Notes: generated from the letters alone by a model not told the origin. 64,000 nt of DNA from Pseudeuparius sepicola (GCA_963920635.1 OY987299.1:118297373-118361372); one strand, 5' to 3'. Counted from the stretch's first letter, positions 22,339-34,686 are shown. Translations and numbers: made by a program.

Positions 22339-23371
22339 ACACTGTGTCCCGGATAAGAATGAACAGCATGGGGATATTGCAAACGGTGAGAGAGAGAGAG
22401 AAACAGATTTCTAATATCTTTTTTCGTTTTTGAGTTGTTTTAAAAAAAGTAAAATTTTGCATTTTCGATTTTATTTTTTCCTGAAGTTGTTATCACAGAT
22501 AGAAAAAAAGAAAAACATTTTCTTATGGTACTTCTTAACGAGCTTTAAGATGGCGTTTTTATATTTGTTCTACAACGTTTCGTTTTTGAGAAACCATATT
22601 CAACTTTATTTTTTTAAATACGGACTAGTTTTTTTGGCAGCATTTCTAATGATACAAATTATTTCTAATGATACAAATTATTAACTAAATGATACAGTGG
22701 GAGTTATGACAAATGACAAGCGGTTGGTTTCGTTGTTTCAAAGCCTTCTAGGTGGAGGATTTTTATTTATTTTTTATTATCGTCTGTGACTGTTATTAGT
22801 CTTTTCCGACCTTTTTTTAGTTCTCCAATTGAAATATAAGTTGTAAGTTAAATTGTTAACAATACTGATTAATATTTAGACTTCTTATTATTAAATGCAG
22901 GGCCATATTAGAAAAAAATGAATGGAAAAAAGGAATTTTCAGTACAATTGTCTCAAAACATTTTAAAAATATTTCGTGTCATACATCAAGGTACTTGCAA
23001 TGAAAAGTGCTTTGAAAATCTGCAAAAAAATCCAGGTCCGTATTTAAAAAAATAAAGTTGAAGATGGTTTCTCAAAAACGAAACGTTGTAGAACAAATCT
23101 AAAAACGCCATCTTAAAGCCCGTTCAAAAGTGCCATAAGAAAGTGTTTTTCTTTTTTTCTATCTGTGATAACAACTTCAGAAAAAAATTAAATCGAAAAC
23201 GCAAAATTTTACTTTTTTCAAAATAACTCAAAAACGAAAAAGTTGTTAGAAACCTGTTTGTACCATTTTATTGACCTTAAAATTGCGCAACTTTTCCCCA
23301 TTTAACCGTTGTTCTATCTCTCACCGTTTGCAATATCCCCATGCTGTTCATTCTTATCCGGGACACAGTGT
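22339..23371. mobile_element. Palindromic transposon with CACTGTGTCCCGG ends, copy 1
   Basis: actgtgtcccggataagaat at the left is exactly inverted at the right end (23341-23369). The arms contain cagcatggggatattgcaaa and complement, then imperfect inverted sequence inward. An (ag)n run lies at 22389-22400. The loop region (22690-22900) matches the middle of the copy at 38594-43713. Confidence 0.85.
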
Positions 23372-24786
23372 ATAGATATTTTCCAAAATTTATTTGTGGC
23401 GTAAACAGATCCATTGAATTTTTAATTGGGTTTTTCGCCACCAAACTGGTTAAAAGGCAACTTTTTCAAGTTGCCTGGAAAATTAACAAATTCTTAACAA
23501 CTTTGAACTTGTAACTCAAACAATATCTTCAACAAATTTGTTTCCTGAGCTTTTGAAGAATAAATCTTCCCCCTTTCTCAAAGATCATGTCACGTCAAAG
23601 TGAAATGACAGATTAGTGTATAGCTTGCCGTTGCTACGTCTAATAATGGAAACTCGCGCGCGCCTCTCCCGATCTGCTGTCCTTTATGCATATTACCAAG
23701 CGGCTGTATGCAGCCGTTTTATAATCGCGCCAAATTCGCTGTTTCTATTTCCATGCTACATTGCAAAAAATTGGGTAAAATATATACTTAAGAACAGATT
23801 TTACGCTCAGTTTTAGAGACGCAGGATACGGGTTATAGAAAAATTATTCCATGTAGTGTTTAAATTTCTATGGTGGAAATTCCAAATAGCTTTTAAATTT
23901 CCTTCTTGGTAACCGCGCTTTCAAACAGGAGCCGCTTTTTCCAAAAATACTATTTTAAGCTATCGTTTCCTCTTTGGAAGGGGCCACGGCGATCTCCACT
24001 TGCGCTTGTCACTTTTAAATCAACTCGTCTCCGGTTTCTACACACCCCATTTAATACGTCTCCTTTTATTCCGAAAGGAAGTACTTCTAATGTAATTTCT
24101 AAATTTAGGAAATGGGGAGACGCAAAGCAAACCCCAATCCAATTTGTTCGAGAGTGAATGATGTATTGAAGCTGATTAAAATGTTTGGAATACCTTATAC
24201 CTTGCCGTAATGACATCATCATTCAAGTGATTTTTACCGTTTATAGTATGAGGAAGGTTTTAAAAATATTTCATGTTCAAGTGAATTATTCATAATGTCC
24301 CGAGTTTCGAATTCAGGATGATTGTCATCTTAAAGATTTTAAAAACAACAACAAGCACTTTGTTAATTATACAAGTCGTTTTATAATTATTGTTATTTGT
24401 AGAAATTGTTTTTCTAAAATATAGTCAATGAACAAGCAAATTTCATAAAACCTTCGAATTGAATAACACAATTGCTATCCCAAGTACTACTATTGGTACT
24501 ACATTAGCTGTCGTGAGTTTAATCATGAAAAATTATTTAACTTGTTACTCCCACGTCACTACATTACAAGCTTAATGATTAAAAATGTTTTAAGATGCAA
24601 ATAAAAGTTTGGTTTGGATTTCGGATTGTTTTTGTTTTTGGGAAGGGGGAAGGGACCTTGTTATTATTTAGTTTTTTAGTAAATTATATAAGTACCTAGT
24701 ACATAGACTGCTAGTAGCACAAAAAGAAGGTAAACATTTTAAAATAGCGAGTGATATGTTGGTTTGTATGTTCTTAGAGACAAGAG
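23372..24786. other. AT-rich intergenic DNA, no gene
   Basis: Nothing recognised; overlapping short frames on both strands near 23906-24222 have no domain. Confidence 0.3.
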
Positions 24787-25004
24787 GTGGTATGAATAAA
24801 AACGAAGTACTTGCTACTACTACAAGTATTAGTATCTTCTACCTAGTATTTACTTTGAAACGAAGTAGATACTACATTTCCGTAGTTCTCTGACAGGTGA
24901 AGTAACTACGGAAATGTAGTATCTACTTCGTTTCAAAGTAAATACTAGGTAGAAGATACTAATACTTGTGGTAGTAGCAAGTACTTCGTTTTTATTCATA
25001 CCAC
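24787..25004. repeat. Nearly perfect long hairpin (MITE-like)
   Basis: Arms of about 100 bases (starting ggtggtatgaataaaaac) differ at essentially one position (tactactac against gtagtagtgg side), separated by a 16-base loop (ctctgacaggtgaagt). The end ggtatgaataaaaac also occurs alone at 28710. Either a very recent insertion or arms kept alike by conversion; a transcript would form long dsRNA. Confidence 0.9.
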
Positions 25005-27027
25005 CCAAGGAATGATTGTGAAACTAAAACATGTCATTTCTACAGTTTCTACATTATATTATTTCTGGGTTGGTTGGAGACTTGTACAAAGTTCTTGATT
25101 AAGAAAAGTTACGTGAAATGGTGATTTCATCGATAGAGTTTTTTTTGTCAGAAAATATAATTTACCTATACTGAAAATAAGCAAAGCGCTCCTTTCATTA
25201 TATCGATATTCTGCAATTTTCAATCGGTGTTCTACACCCAGTCTGAGAAAATATTAGATAGGTACCTATTGCCACAGAATAACCATATCCGATGGTATTG
25301 CCTATTACTTTTATGGATCGACTATTGGACTTGGGATTAGTCGATAAGATAGGAGTAAGTGGATACGTATGTTCGCTAATTATAAATAAAGGTGACTACT
25401 AAAAACGAGAATTTATTGCGAACACCGACGGATATTTGCCTTTTTAACTGCACCGATAAGAGGTCGTCTCTATAATCGTTCGTTCACACAGAATAGGCTG
25501 GTCTACTAGGAGTTTAGGTGAAAAAATATTATTTATAATATTTTCAGATCGGTACCATTCGGCATTTAATATGGATTAGAAATTGGACTAAGTAGACATG
25601 CCTAGTTTATATCTCTGTATATTTCAATAATACATCAAAATTATATTGGAAATCAAATCAAATTTCCCCAGTGTCGAAAACTTTACCGAAATTAAATTAA
25701 ATAATTAAAAAATACCTAGTGTTACGTAAATCGTAATGCTTAATCAGCAATTTAAAACATACAGAACGCAATAATTGGGCGTATAAATGAGACATGATGG
25801 TTTATTTTGAGATTATCAGTAATTGAAACCCATTTAAATCGAAAATTTTAAAAAATCTGTATCTACTTCAGTATTTAATTACAATTCATGATATACTCTG
25901 GGCCGGGTCCCAGTCGCTACTTTTGCAGCATACATATTGCAAGTGATGGAAATTTTAAAAATTATGTGGTATTTTTAACTTCGCAATAATTACTATGAGG
26001 AAATGTACCTCAATTACAGAAAAATTAAAACAATTATATTTTTTAATTTGCATAAAATTGCATTAACAGCGGCGATTTTGCGTTTTTAATTTTACAAACG
26101 ATGGGTCAGTATGTCAGGGAATAATTTAGCACTTGATTCAAGAAACGACGTTTCAAAATAGATGCTGCTGATTATAGGTGCTGTTTTAAAAAGTTTCATA
26201 TCTTATAAGTAACCTGCTCCTGTTTTCATAAAAGTAGTTAATATAAATATAACACCAATATTTCACTCGTACAATTTTCAACAGTTCCGTTTTCAACATT
26301 TTACAATATGGCGACAAAAGTTATTTAAAAAAGTAGCTGGTAATAAGATTTTACACCAGTTTCAATTTTCATTGTTTAACGTTTTCAATGCTACTTCCTC
26401 AGAAACCTATTTATTCCAAGAATATCATCTTGCGCAAAGCCAAGTTTTATTTATTTCTTGATCAGTAAACTCTTGATCAGTAAACTCTCCTGGTTATTAT
26501 TTTATTATATTATACTATAGATATTATAGACAGTACATTTATCCCTACCTTATAATTTTAAACTTTGGTTCTTTGTAGTTTGCTAACAAATTTTCATCAT
26601 TGTGTGCTGTGGATTGAAAAAACTTACAGGGTGACAACTTTGTTTTTTGCCGGAGGTGTAATAACTCCTCCACCTTTTGCAAAAAAAATTTCTTAAGACT
26701 TCTTAAAGTTCCCCATCCCCTACTTATTACTTTCGAACTCGAATAGTTTATTCGCCACCTATAGAGAGCTATTTTATTGAAAAACAATCCGAAATTTCCC
26801 ATTTTTGATTACATTAGGTACCTACCACCACCACATCGTAACTCTTCCGAATCTATTATTGTTATACATAACCACATGTGAACATGAATTCTTTTATAGA
26901 ATATCACCCAAATTAATAATTATTGTTTTGACTTCCAATTAGGCATTAACCTCTGCAAACTTTAACAATTCCTACTAATTCCATATCTCTCATATATTTT
27001 TGAATAAATACGAGTTCTTATTCCTTA
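25005..27027. other. AT-rich intergenic DNA, no gene
   Basis: No coding or repeat structure beyond AT-rich low complexity was recognised; a 19-base local duplication (gatcagtaaactct) lies at 26460-26487. Confidence 0.35.
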
Positions 27028-27752
27028 TACAGTGTGTCCACGGATAGAGTTCACGTAGGGTGTAAATGACAAAAAAATTTCGAGTTGAAATTTGAGCTTC
27101 TGGGGATCAGCCCTGCTTGGTTTTAAACTAATTTGTGACATAATTTTACTTTCGAAAAATCACGTATGCCTTGGGAATTTTGAAAAAGCTAATTTTCCAC
27201 CTCAGTAAAGTGCCCTTTCTGTAGGTTTTACTACAAAATGTTATTAAGAAAACTTGTTCAGAATGAAGAACTGAGTAGGTTTGCGAAATTTCGAAAGTCT
27301 AGGCCTACTTTGATTTTTTGGTATTTTTTCCCACTTTTCTTCAGAAAAGTGCACTTTGGGTAGCTTTCACATTAAAATGTTATTAAGAAAACTTGTTCAC
27401 AAAAAACTGGATAGGTGTGAAAGAATTTCAAAAGCCTAGGTCTACTTTAATTTTTATGCGTTTTAAATGTTTTAGCAGAAAAAAATCAAAGTATCGAAAT
27501 TTCGCAAACCTACTCAGTTCTTCATTCTGAACAAGTTTCCTTAATAACATTTTGTCGTAAGAAAGGGCACTTTACTGATGTGGAAAATTAGTTTTTTCAA
27601 AATTCCCAAGGCATACGTGATTTTTCGAAAGTAAAATTATGTCACAAATTAGTTTAAAACCAAGCAGGGCTGATCCCCAGGAGCTCAAATTTCAACTCGA
27701 AATTTTTTTGTCATTTACACCCTACGTGAACTCTATCCGTGGACACACTGTA
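27028..27752. mobile_element. Palindromic transposon with TACAGTGTGTCCACGG ends
   Basis: tacagtgtgtccacggatag at the left is exactly inverted at the right end. The arms (to about 27300 and from 27485) are nearly identical (for example aaatttttttgtcatttaca and ccaagcagggctgatcccca on the right), while the middle is more diverged. No transposase is present. TA flanks fit a TA target. Confidence 0.85.
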
Positions 27753-28575
27753 TATCGCAGACCTATATAACCATAGCCGAACCTAAACACTGATGTAACG
27801 GCTCCTTCAATGTATTGGTGGCAGCTGATTTCTTTATTCTTAAAATCTGCCGAATAGACGACATTTGGCAAAAATCGCGCGGGCGACCTCTATGACACAT
27901 TAAGTCGAACTATTTGTACGAATTTCCACAGAGGATGCAAACTCGAGGGACTTGGCATCATTTTGGGTTCGCCTAATAATATACGGCAAAGCAGTCATAT
28001 GCAAGTATTTTACTTTTTAAGAGCCTAAAGAAAAAAAATTGTTTCAGGGACGACTTTTACAGCTTTGAACTCTAATTTTCCATAACTATACCTACAAACA
28101 CAGATAACGTAACGTCTGTGCTACAAAATTACTAGGCCAAGAAACTTTTAAAGATTTAGGTACTATCATTGAATCATATTTTATAATGTCACATTCAACT
28201 TTTATATCTCTCACAGTCTGTTATTCTGATAACACCTCGAAAAAAAAAACATTGAGAACAAATAGTAATTTCTCAGCTAGCTTTCCTTAGATTTTGGTAG
28301 TTTTCCCGAATAAAATTAGTACCTAGGTAAATATTTAGGCAACACAAGAAACTATGTTGGCATTCTTACTAATTTAAAAAATCAGTACCTATATGTAGTT
28401 TGTAGAAGACAAAATAATAGTAATTGCCCCCCTCCCCCTCACAAGCATTCAGTTGCTTCTGAGGTACTCTTAGTTTGGAGTATTGCGAGGGTGAGTATTA
28501 TTATTATATTATTTTATTGGGATCTATGCGTCGTTAAAAAAACTACAAAATTTTGAGAACAAACATTTTACATTA
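27753..28575. other. AT-rich intergenic DNA, no gene
   Basis: Nothing recognised. Confidence 0.3.
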
Positions 28576-28583
28576 GTATTCAT

Positions 28584-28667
28584 TAGAGGCCCTGTATGAC
28601 ACAAAAAGTTACAGTTATTCGTGTTTAAACGAATAACTGCCACTTTTCGTGTCATATAGGGCCTCTA
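28584..28667. mobile_element. 84-bp MITE, two transposon ends back to back
   Basis: Begins TAGAGGCCCTGTATGACAC and ends in its inverse, with only a few bases between the two ends (gtgtttaaac). It is flanked by an exact 8-bp target duplication gtattcat (28576-28583, 28668-28675). The ends match those of the THAP-bearing element at 39412-42642, so this is its minimal deletion derivative. Confidence 0.9.
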
Positions 28668-28675
28668 GTATTCAT

Positions 28676-29187
28676 AAAGTCCAAGGTTTGCACTCACAAA
28701 TAATGAGAGGTATGAATAAAAACAAAACAAATGCTTTTACACTCGCTTCAATTTAAAAATGTGTAATAATAATAATAAATAGGAATAAAACACAGCATGC
28801 CTACCACTTCGCAATGATAGCGCACTTATGGTATTTTATTATTCTTGACCACCCGATATCCTGTATTTTCGTATTGAAACACAAATAATGCGAATTAATA
28901 CAATTTAAATTCGCCTTCTTTTGACATATTATGTCACTTATGAACTCTCTGTCACAGATTACTTTTTATGTGGCATTAAGTACCTATATTTATTCATTTC
29001 ATTTCATTCATTAATATATTAAATGCCTCTTTTACTTTTTTCCTGGTCGCCTGCTTAGGAAATGGTCACCTACCAACCTTTACAAGGTTCTTACCCCTAA
29101 ATGAGATGGCGCAGTTAGTTTTGTCCCTTATATTTAGTAGGTGCAATCACCGTTACCGCTTGAAGGAAGCTCTTGCAAGCAGCTATA
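28676..29187. other. Spacer with repeat fragments
   Basis: Contains ggtatgaataaaaac (28710), half of the hairpin family at 24787, and ggtgcaatcaccgttaccg (29141), shared with 12922. No gene. Confidence 0.35.
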
Positions 29188-29679
29188 TACAGGGACCGGC
29201 AAAAAGATGGACACAAAAATTTAATATTTTTAAACTCTGATTTCGATTAATTTAAATTTCTAGCTGCTAATCGAACAAAATTAAAGTTTAATAGCAAATT
29301 CATGTTTTATCCGATGATAAGTTGCGCTTGCTTTATTTTGTTTTTTTGTAATACACAGGGTGGTCGAAAAAAATACAAAAAAAGTTAAATTTCTTTTTTT
29401 ACTATATGTCGCTGTAACTTTAAATCTGACATCCACCTTTGATTCCAAACAACTTTTGTAAGTAACTTTGTACCGTATTTTAAAAAATAAGGGTACTTTA
29501 CTCCTGAGTTATTTTGACATTTTTGAATCTACCTCGTATCCAAAAAGAGATATTTAAATTTTGATATATGCGTTTTGAGTTTGAAATGATGCACCAACTT
29601 CTATCAAGAATTAAATTTTCTGAAAAATTAATAATATAAAAGTTTTCCATTTGTGTCAACCTTTCTGCCGGTCACTGTA
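29188..29679. mobile_element. Small TIR element with CAGGGACCGGCAAAAAG end
   Basis: tacagggaccggcaaaaaga at the left pairs with ctttctgccggtcactgta at the right (imperfect, about 28 bases including ggacacaaa / tttgtgtc). A second terminus-like motif, acacagggtggtcg, lies inside at 29354. Non-coding. Confidence 0.7.
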
Positions 29680-29833
29680 TATATCTGTCATAGGAAAATT
29701 GAGCAAACGCGTGTATGCGCTTTATGGGACGCTTGATGCAGCCATTAGTATGACGCTTGTCGATAAGACAAGTTTTTATCATTTGTAATTAAATTTTATT
29801 TTAAATTAAAATGATTGGGAATAAAATAGTGTA

Positions 29834-30752
29834 GGGGAGAGTGGTACTCAGTGAGACGCTGTACACAGTGAGACAGCCTCATTTATTTTTAAATTTCGCG
29901 CGATTGTTTAGTTTTCTCTCTTTGTATCGCTTGCTCTAGTGTTAAAGCACGTGCCAGTGAAACCGTTATACTAAGTTGAAAGTATTGTGTGATTTTGGCG
30001 GAAAAAATAGATTTGGCAAGGCAAGGAGTAACAAAATGTACGCAATTGTTAAGCGTGTATCAGTTTCATCTGTAGATATTGAATGATTATTAGTAGTTGA
30101 AACGATTCCTTATCATCTTACTTTCTAACCTCAAATTTATGTGGCCTGCAAAAAATTCTTAAACCAATAAAATTCTATTTCCCATGAATTTTGGGGAATG
30201 GTACACACTGAGACAAGCCAATAGGTACACACTGAGACACTTATCTCAGTGTGTACCAAATGTTGATTTTTGAAATTTTAAATTGTAATCACAGAGTTAT
30301 TAAGAGAGCTATAATCCCAAAATCTCAAAAACGCGTTCCCTTCTCTTATCTTGTACGCAAATGTTAAGGTAAGAAATGCCAATAAGCACATTTCTTAAAT
30401 CAAGAGCCTATGTGTTTTCTTTTAGAAGTATTTATAAGTTTGGTGTTGGAATAGAATTTTTTCCTGCCCATCTATATCACCAAAGAGTATTAGCTTCTGT
30501 TTTCCTACGATCTCTCACTATTGACATTATGTCTCAGTGTGTCCCATCCAGTGGTACACAGTGAGACATTTTCAGAAAAAAATAGTTAATTTTTTGTTAC
30601 TTACATAAGAGATATATTTTAATTTTTATTATGTTAATAGATACGCGCAATGCAAGTTCAAAAGACAGTACTAAAATAAAACCTGTTGTTCTGTAAATCG
30701 GTGTGTTATGTATAAAAAAGTATTTTTTGTCTCACTGGGTACCACCCTCCCC
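29834..30752. mobile_element. TA-flanked (pogo/Tc1-like) non-autonomous element
   Basis: GGGGAGAGTGGTAC at the left end is matched by GTACCACCCTCCCC at the right, and both are flanked by TA (29832-29833, 30753-30754). The motif tacacagtgagaca or its inverse occurs about seven times (29849, 29869, 30210, 30228, 30244, 30526, 30551, 30729), clustered at the ends and middle. No transposase frame was recognised. Confidence 0.75.
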
Positions 30753-31009
30753 TACATACATCGGGGGAACGTTTCACTACAGCAGGTCGGCTACTATTCA
30801 AACCATAATAGCCTTTGGCTGCAATGAAGTAAGTACCCCCACCTCAGTACTCTCTAATGTATTATTGCCTTGTCTATAGGTTATTGAAACATCCTGCATA
30901 CAGTTTTCAAAAATCCAAAAACAAAGCTTTGAACCTTACGGATTATTGTATGTACGTTGTCGGTAAGTACCTTAAAACTCGCCCGCTTATCTCTCGCAAA
31001 AAAGCAATC

Positions 31010-31310
31010 CAAAATTCCATCGAATCCAGGCGCACCCCCGACGTACCTCGTACGCGAGATCAAGTACTCCGCGACGACGCCGCGGTCGGCAATAGACTGG
31101 CCAACGCCAACTTTACTGTGTTGCACCGCTCGCGGCGGGTCTGCGCCGCGTCCGCATGCAGAAAGCGGCGTCCTGCCAGCTCTCCTGCGGCGGCGGATAA
31201 GGGAGATAAGCACCTGGCGCGTACGGCACAGGAAGTACCGTCGGCGAAGAGCGCGGAGCTGTCAAGAAGAGAGGGATTAGGCAGGACGGAGCAGCATTAG
31301 CGCTCGCTGT
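31010..31310. promoter_or_regulatory. GC-rich CpG island
   Basis: A GC- and CpG-rich block with frames open on both strands. It includes the candidate minus-strand exon at 31047-31140. It ends 20 bases before the hAT-like element at 31333. Confidence 0.35.
31047..31140 (-). other. Candidate coding exon (unrecognised)
   Basis: On the minus strand a possible acceptor (gcggacgcggcgcag) precedes, and a donor GAG/GTACGT follows, a 94-base open frame reading ...SKVGVGQSIADRGVVAEYL... . It lies upstream on the same strand as the large gene, so could be one of its exons, but the GC-rich context makes chance open frames and splice sites common. Confidence 0.2.
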
Positions 31311-31332
31311 TTTGGATATTTTTAGTTGAGCG

Positions 31333-32506
31333 CAGGGCCGTATCTAGCAAAAAATTTCGGGGGGGGGAGGTTCGGGATCGGCTCAAGCTTTTGTGGTGCT
31401 GGGTGCCGGATGAAAGTGGGGTGCCCCGGCAAGGAATTATTTAATCTATTAAGAATTTGAAATTGATACCTACGTTACTAGAATGGTATATATTTTGCAT
31501 GCCACTTTTTAAAAAAGCTGGCCGGGGCGATGAGTTTAGATCACTTCAGCGACGTATATACAAATTAATTTCCGGTGGGGAGGGACAATTTTTGTGAATT
31601 TCTTTCAAATAAGTGCATTTAAAATAATCCTGTAAAATGCGCCGCAGGCGAAATTTTTTAGAAATCTTAAGGAAAATTAGTTAAAATTAGTCTCAGGAAA
31701 TCCCAGTATCTTCAGATTTTCAAGCTGCAGTGTCTGCAGTGAATATTTCAAATTCTGAAATGGCTTCGGTCCCGCCTTCTAAATACGCTACTGGCTGGAT
31801 CACCCTGTACACGGGACTCGGAGGCGCGGGGCCAATCAAAACGCAGGCCGCGTACGCCGCACCGTTCGCACCCACCTAGAGCCGGCCCTGGAGGGGTTAG
31901 AGGTTAGATCAGTAGCTGTTGAAGTCGAAATAGCTTTAAAGTTTAAAAAACCTACCATTTTTAAATGGTTTTTAATAAAAAACTGAAACAGGTTTAAGTT
32001 GGACAAGTTTAACATTAAAACTTTAAAAATATTAAATAGTAATTATAATAATAGCAATAGCTGAATATACCTTCTCGCATTTATACCTATCCCTTTTCTA
32101 CTTATTTGATTTCTCATTATTACGGATATATTACTAGTACTAATCTATTCATAAAAGAGACTCTGGGAATCCCCTATTCTCCTAATCCATGGCGCACGCA
32201 GCCATGCACCGCCGCGCCGTTCACAGTTTACTGTTATCCAGAGTTGCCAGTTATGTTTTATTTCTATTTAAAAGCATATTCTGATGATAAAACTCGGTAC
32301 TGCACTGGTCCAAAAATTATGTTTTGCTGGTAGTTTTCGGGCGGGTTTCTATGCTCTACTGGAAAACCAGTTTAATAAATTATTACACTTTACACTCACT
32401 GCTTGGGGACCTCGTTCTAGTGGTGGTGCAAAAGCGTATAAAATGGTGGTATTTCGGGGGGGGGGGGGGGTTTGAACCCCCAAAACCCCCCTCAGATACG
32501 GCCCTG
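31333..32506. mobile_element. hAT-like non-autonomous element, 1174 bp
   Basis: CAGGGCCGTATCTAG at the left and GATACGGCCCTG at the right form the inverted ends, flanked by an exact 8-bp duplication gttgagcg (31325-31332, 32507-32514). The end sequence and duplication length are characteristic of hAT elements. Long G/C runs (31360, 32457) lie near each end. No transposase recognised. Confidence 0.85.
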
Positions 32507-32514
32507 GTTGAGCG

Positions 32515-33041
32515 GACTAGATCTAGATTGGTAAGACCCCTTGTATAATTTAAGAACTAGAGGAAAGAGTTGACCCGAGAAAGTTTATTGGTGTCATTAT
32601 TCGCAGATTTTGGGCAGTTACGAATAAGATATGCACGGTGTCTTAGTAAGCGTTTTTCCACCCATGCTGATATGAACTTTTCTGTTTAAAATTCGTTTCT
32701 TCAACGTTAGGTTTAGTTATTACTTACATTTAAAAATATTTTTTATTATGTGTGTGCTTAGTACTGGAATTTGCGTCGCCCTGTATCTTTTTTATTAACC
32801 ATTTTTGAACCTGTGTTCATATGAACTTTTTTGCTTGAAATGCGATTTTCTTCCATCAGTTTTATTTATGAGTATATGAGTAAAGCCCGGATTTAAAGGC
32901 AGGGAGGTGTTTAGGGTAAAAAAAACAGTAAACAAAATGTTCAAAGTTTGTCTTCTGTTGCTTAATATATGCAGAAAAACTGCGCTCTAGATCACGGACG
33001 TAATTGGGGCGTACCTTAGGGAAGATATTACCTAGGGATCT
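32515..33041. other. Spacer between two hAT-like elements, no gene
   Basis: Nothing recognised. Confidence 0.3.
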
Positions 33042-33049
33042 ATCGATAC

Positions 33050-34253
33050 TAGGGTTTCACGTAACGAGAAATCTCGTCTCGAAAGGAATTTCTCGTCTCG
33101 TCTCAATCATCGAGACGAGAAATTAACATACTCTTGTCTCGATGTCTTTCTCGAAAAAAAATCTCGGTCTCGATTCGAGACTCTCGAACTTTTCCAGTTT
33201 TATTAAGCTCGTTGACAACGATTGTCGCAATAATGGTTGTTCAAATGCTCAAAAGTTAGGACCTTACCAACGGTTACTGCAACATCGTATAAATAACTAC
33301 ACGTATTTTCAAGAAAAATAGTAGGTAGGTACCTAAAACTGGCAAATACATTCAAGGCCATGCTTGTTATCAGGGGCGAGCTGACCCGGCAGCAGAGGTC
33401 TGCGTCGCAGACGGGCGGCCACAGGCCGCCCTTCCTTCGCGAAAAAATATTTTTTTCAGAAAAAAAGTAGTAAGTCTCGTCTCTACATTACTTGTATTCG
33501 CCCTCAAAAAGAATATCGTCAACAATGCCCCATTTTTGCTGTCATGTCTATTGTCATTAATTATTTGCCTTCAAAACTTCCATGGCACACTTTTCTAAAC
33601 GCAGAAAATTATAAAATTGTTATTTTTGGACTTATTTATTTATTTTTTTTTTATTTTGACAAAATTTTGGATTTAAGGTTCTGGAGCGATTCTGAACAAC
33701 ATTTTTTAGTAAAATTGTTTGAAAAAAAAAATGATTAATATGACTTTCAGATTTTTAGCCTCGATAGTGGCGTCGCAGGTGGCTTTGACCTTGGAGTAGG
33801 TGACTAATATTTTGAAAATAAATAGGCAACAATGCCATCTACCTTTGGTAAAAATTTCGTTCTGGTCGGTTAAAGATTAAAGAAGTTATAAGGTTGTTAC
33901 ACTCTTAAGTGAGACACTCTGAATATACAGGGTGTGACTTTGATAGGTACAAATATTTTAACCACGTAATCGAGGACCTCCATATCCATAAAGCAAGAAA
34001 AGACAAAAAATTTAATTTACTCTATGTTTCGAAAATAGGTCATATCAACCTTAGCCCCCGTTTCTAGAAAACAATATTAAACATTAACAATTTTTTTTCA
34101 TAAATTAAGTTTTTTCAAAGAAATATCTCTTTAAATAATAGAATAATTCATACACCAAAATTGGATTTATTTCTCTACAAAAAAAATGCAGTCTTGTCTA
34201 GATCTCGTCTCGAAATCGAGAATCTCGAATTTCGAGAGTCTCGTGAAACCCTA
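33050..34253. mobile_element. hAT-like element with TCTCG-rich ends, 1204 bp
   Basis: TAGGGTTTCACG at the left and CGTGAAACCCTA at the right are flanked by an exact 8-bp duplication atcgatac (33042-33049, 34254-34261). The subterminal regions are dense in tctcg/cgaga (33068-33195 and 34196-34241), which may be transposase-binding repeats or can fold into hairpins. A 64-codon AT-rich frame inside has no domain. Confidence 0.85.
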
Positions 34254-34642
34254 ATCGATACTCATCGGAAAACATGCCGTTTAGGGTGTTTGAGATATTG
34301 CACAAAATTGTAAACCCCTCATATTTTCTAGACATTTTTAGTAGAACTTGTTGTTTTAAAATTGTATATTTCATAATTGTAAATGTAACCTAAATTTTGG
34401 TTTATTTTCCCATTATTCAAAGTTTTCTTAGCTTCTCTAATGGCGAATCGTCAGTAAACAGTGACATAATTTTTTTTATTTCTTTAAAATACCTGAAATA
34501 AAATAACGCCGTTTCAAGCCAGGTACCCCAGCGTGTGATTATGGGTCTACTAGGAGGGAGAGGTATATCGAGCAGTATATCTCCCACAGCCGACTCTAGG
34601 AAAGCCCTGAAGTTGAGAAAGCTGGCAACATGACTTGCGCAT

Positions 34643-34686
34643 CTGCGCGGCGTGGCCTGTCTCTCCCGACAGGCCACGCCGCGCAG
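34643..34686. repeat. Perfect GC-rich 19-bp hairpin
   Basis: ctgcgcggcgtggcctgtc and its exact inverse surround the 6-base loop tctccc. The surrounding 34500-34700 is GC-richer than its flanks. No T-run follows and there is no pol III promoter evident, so its role is unknown. Confidence 0.85.

Noticed and set aside
34417..34677. 86-codon minus-strand frame over the GC-rich hairpin
   Set aside because: Its N-terminal part is the hairpin itself and the rest shows no domain or splice sites.
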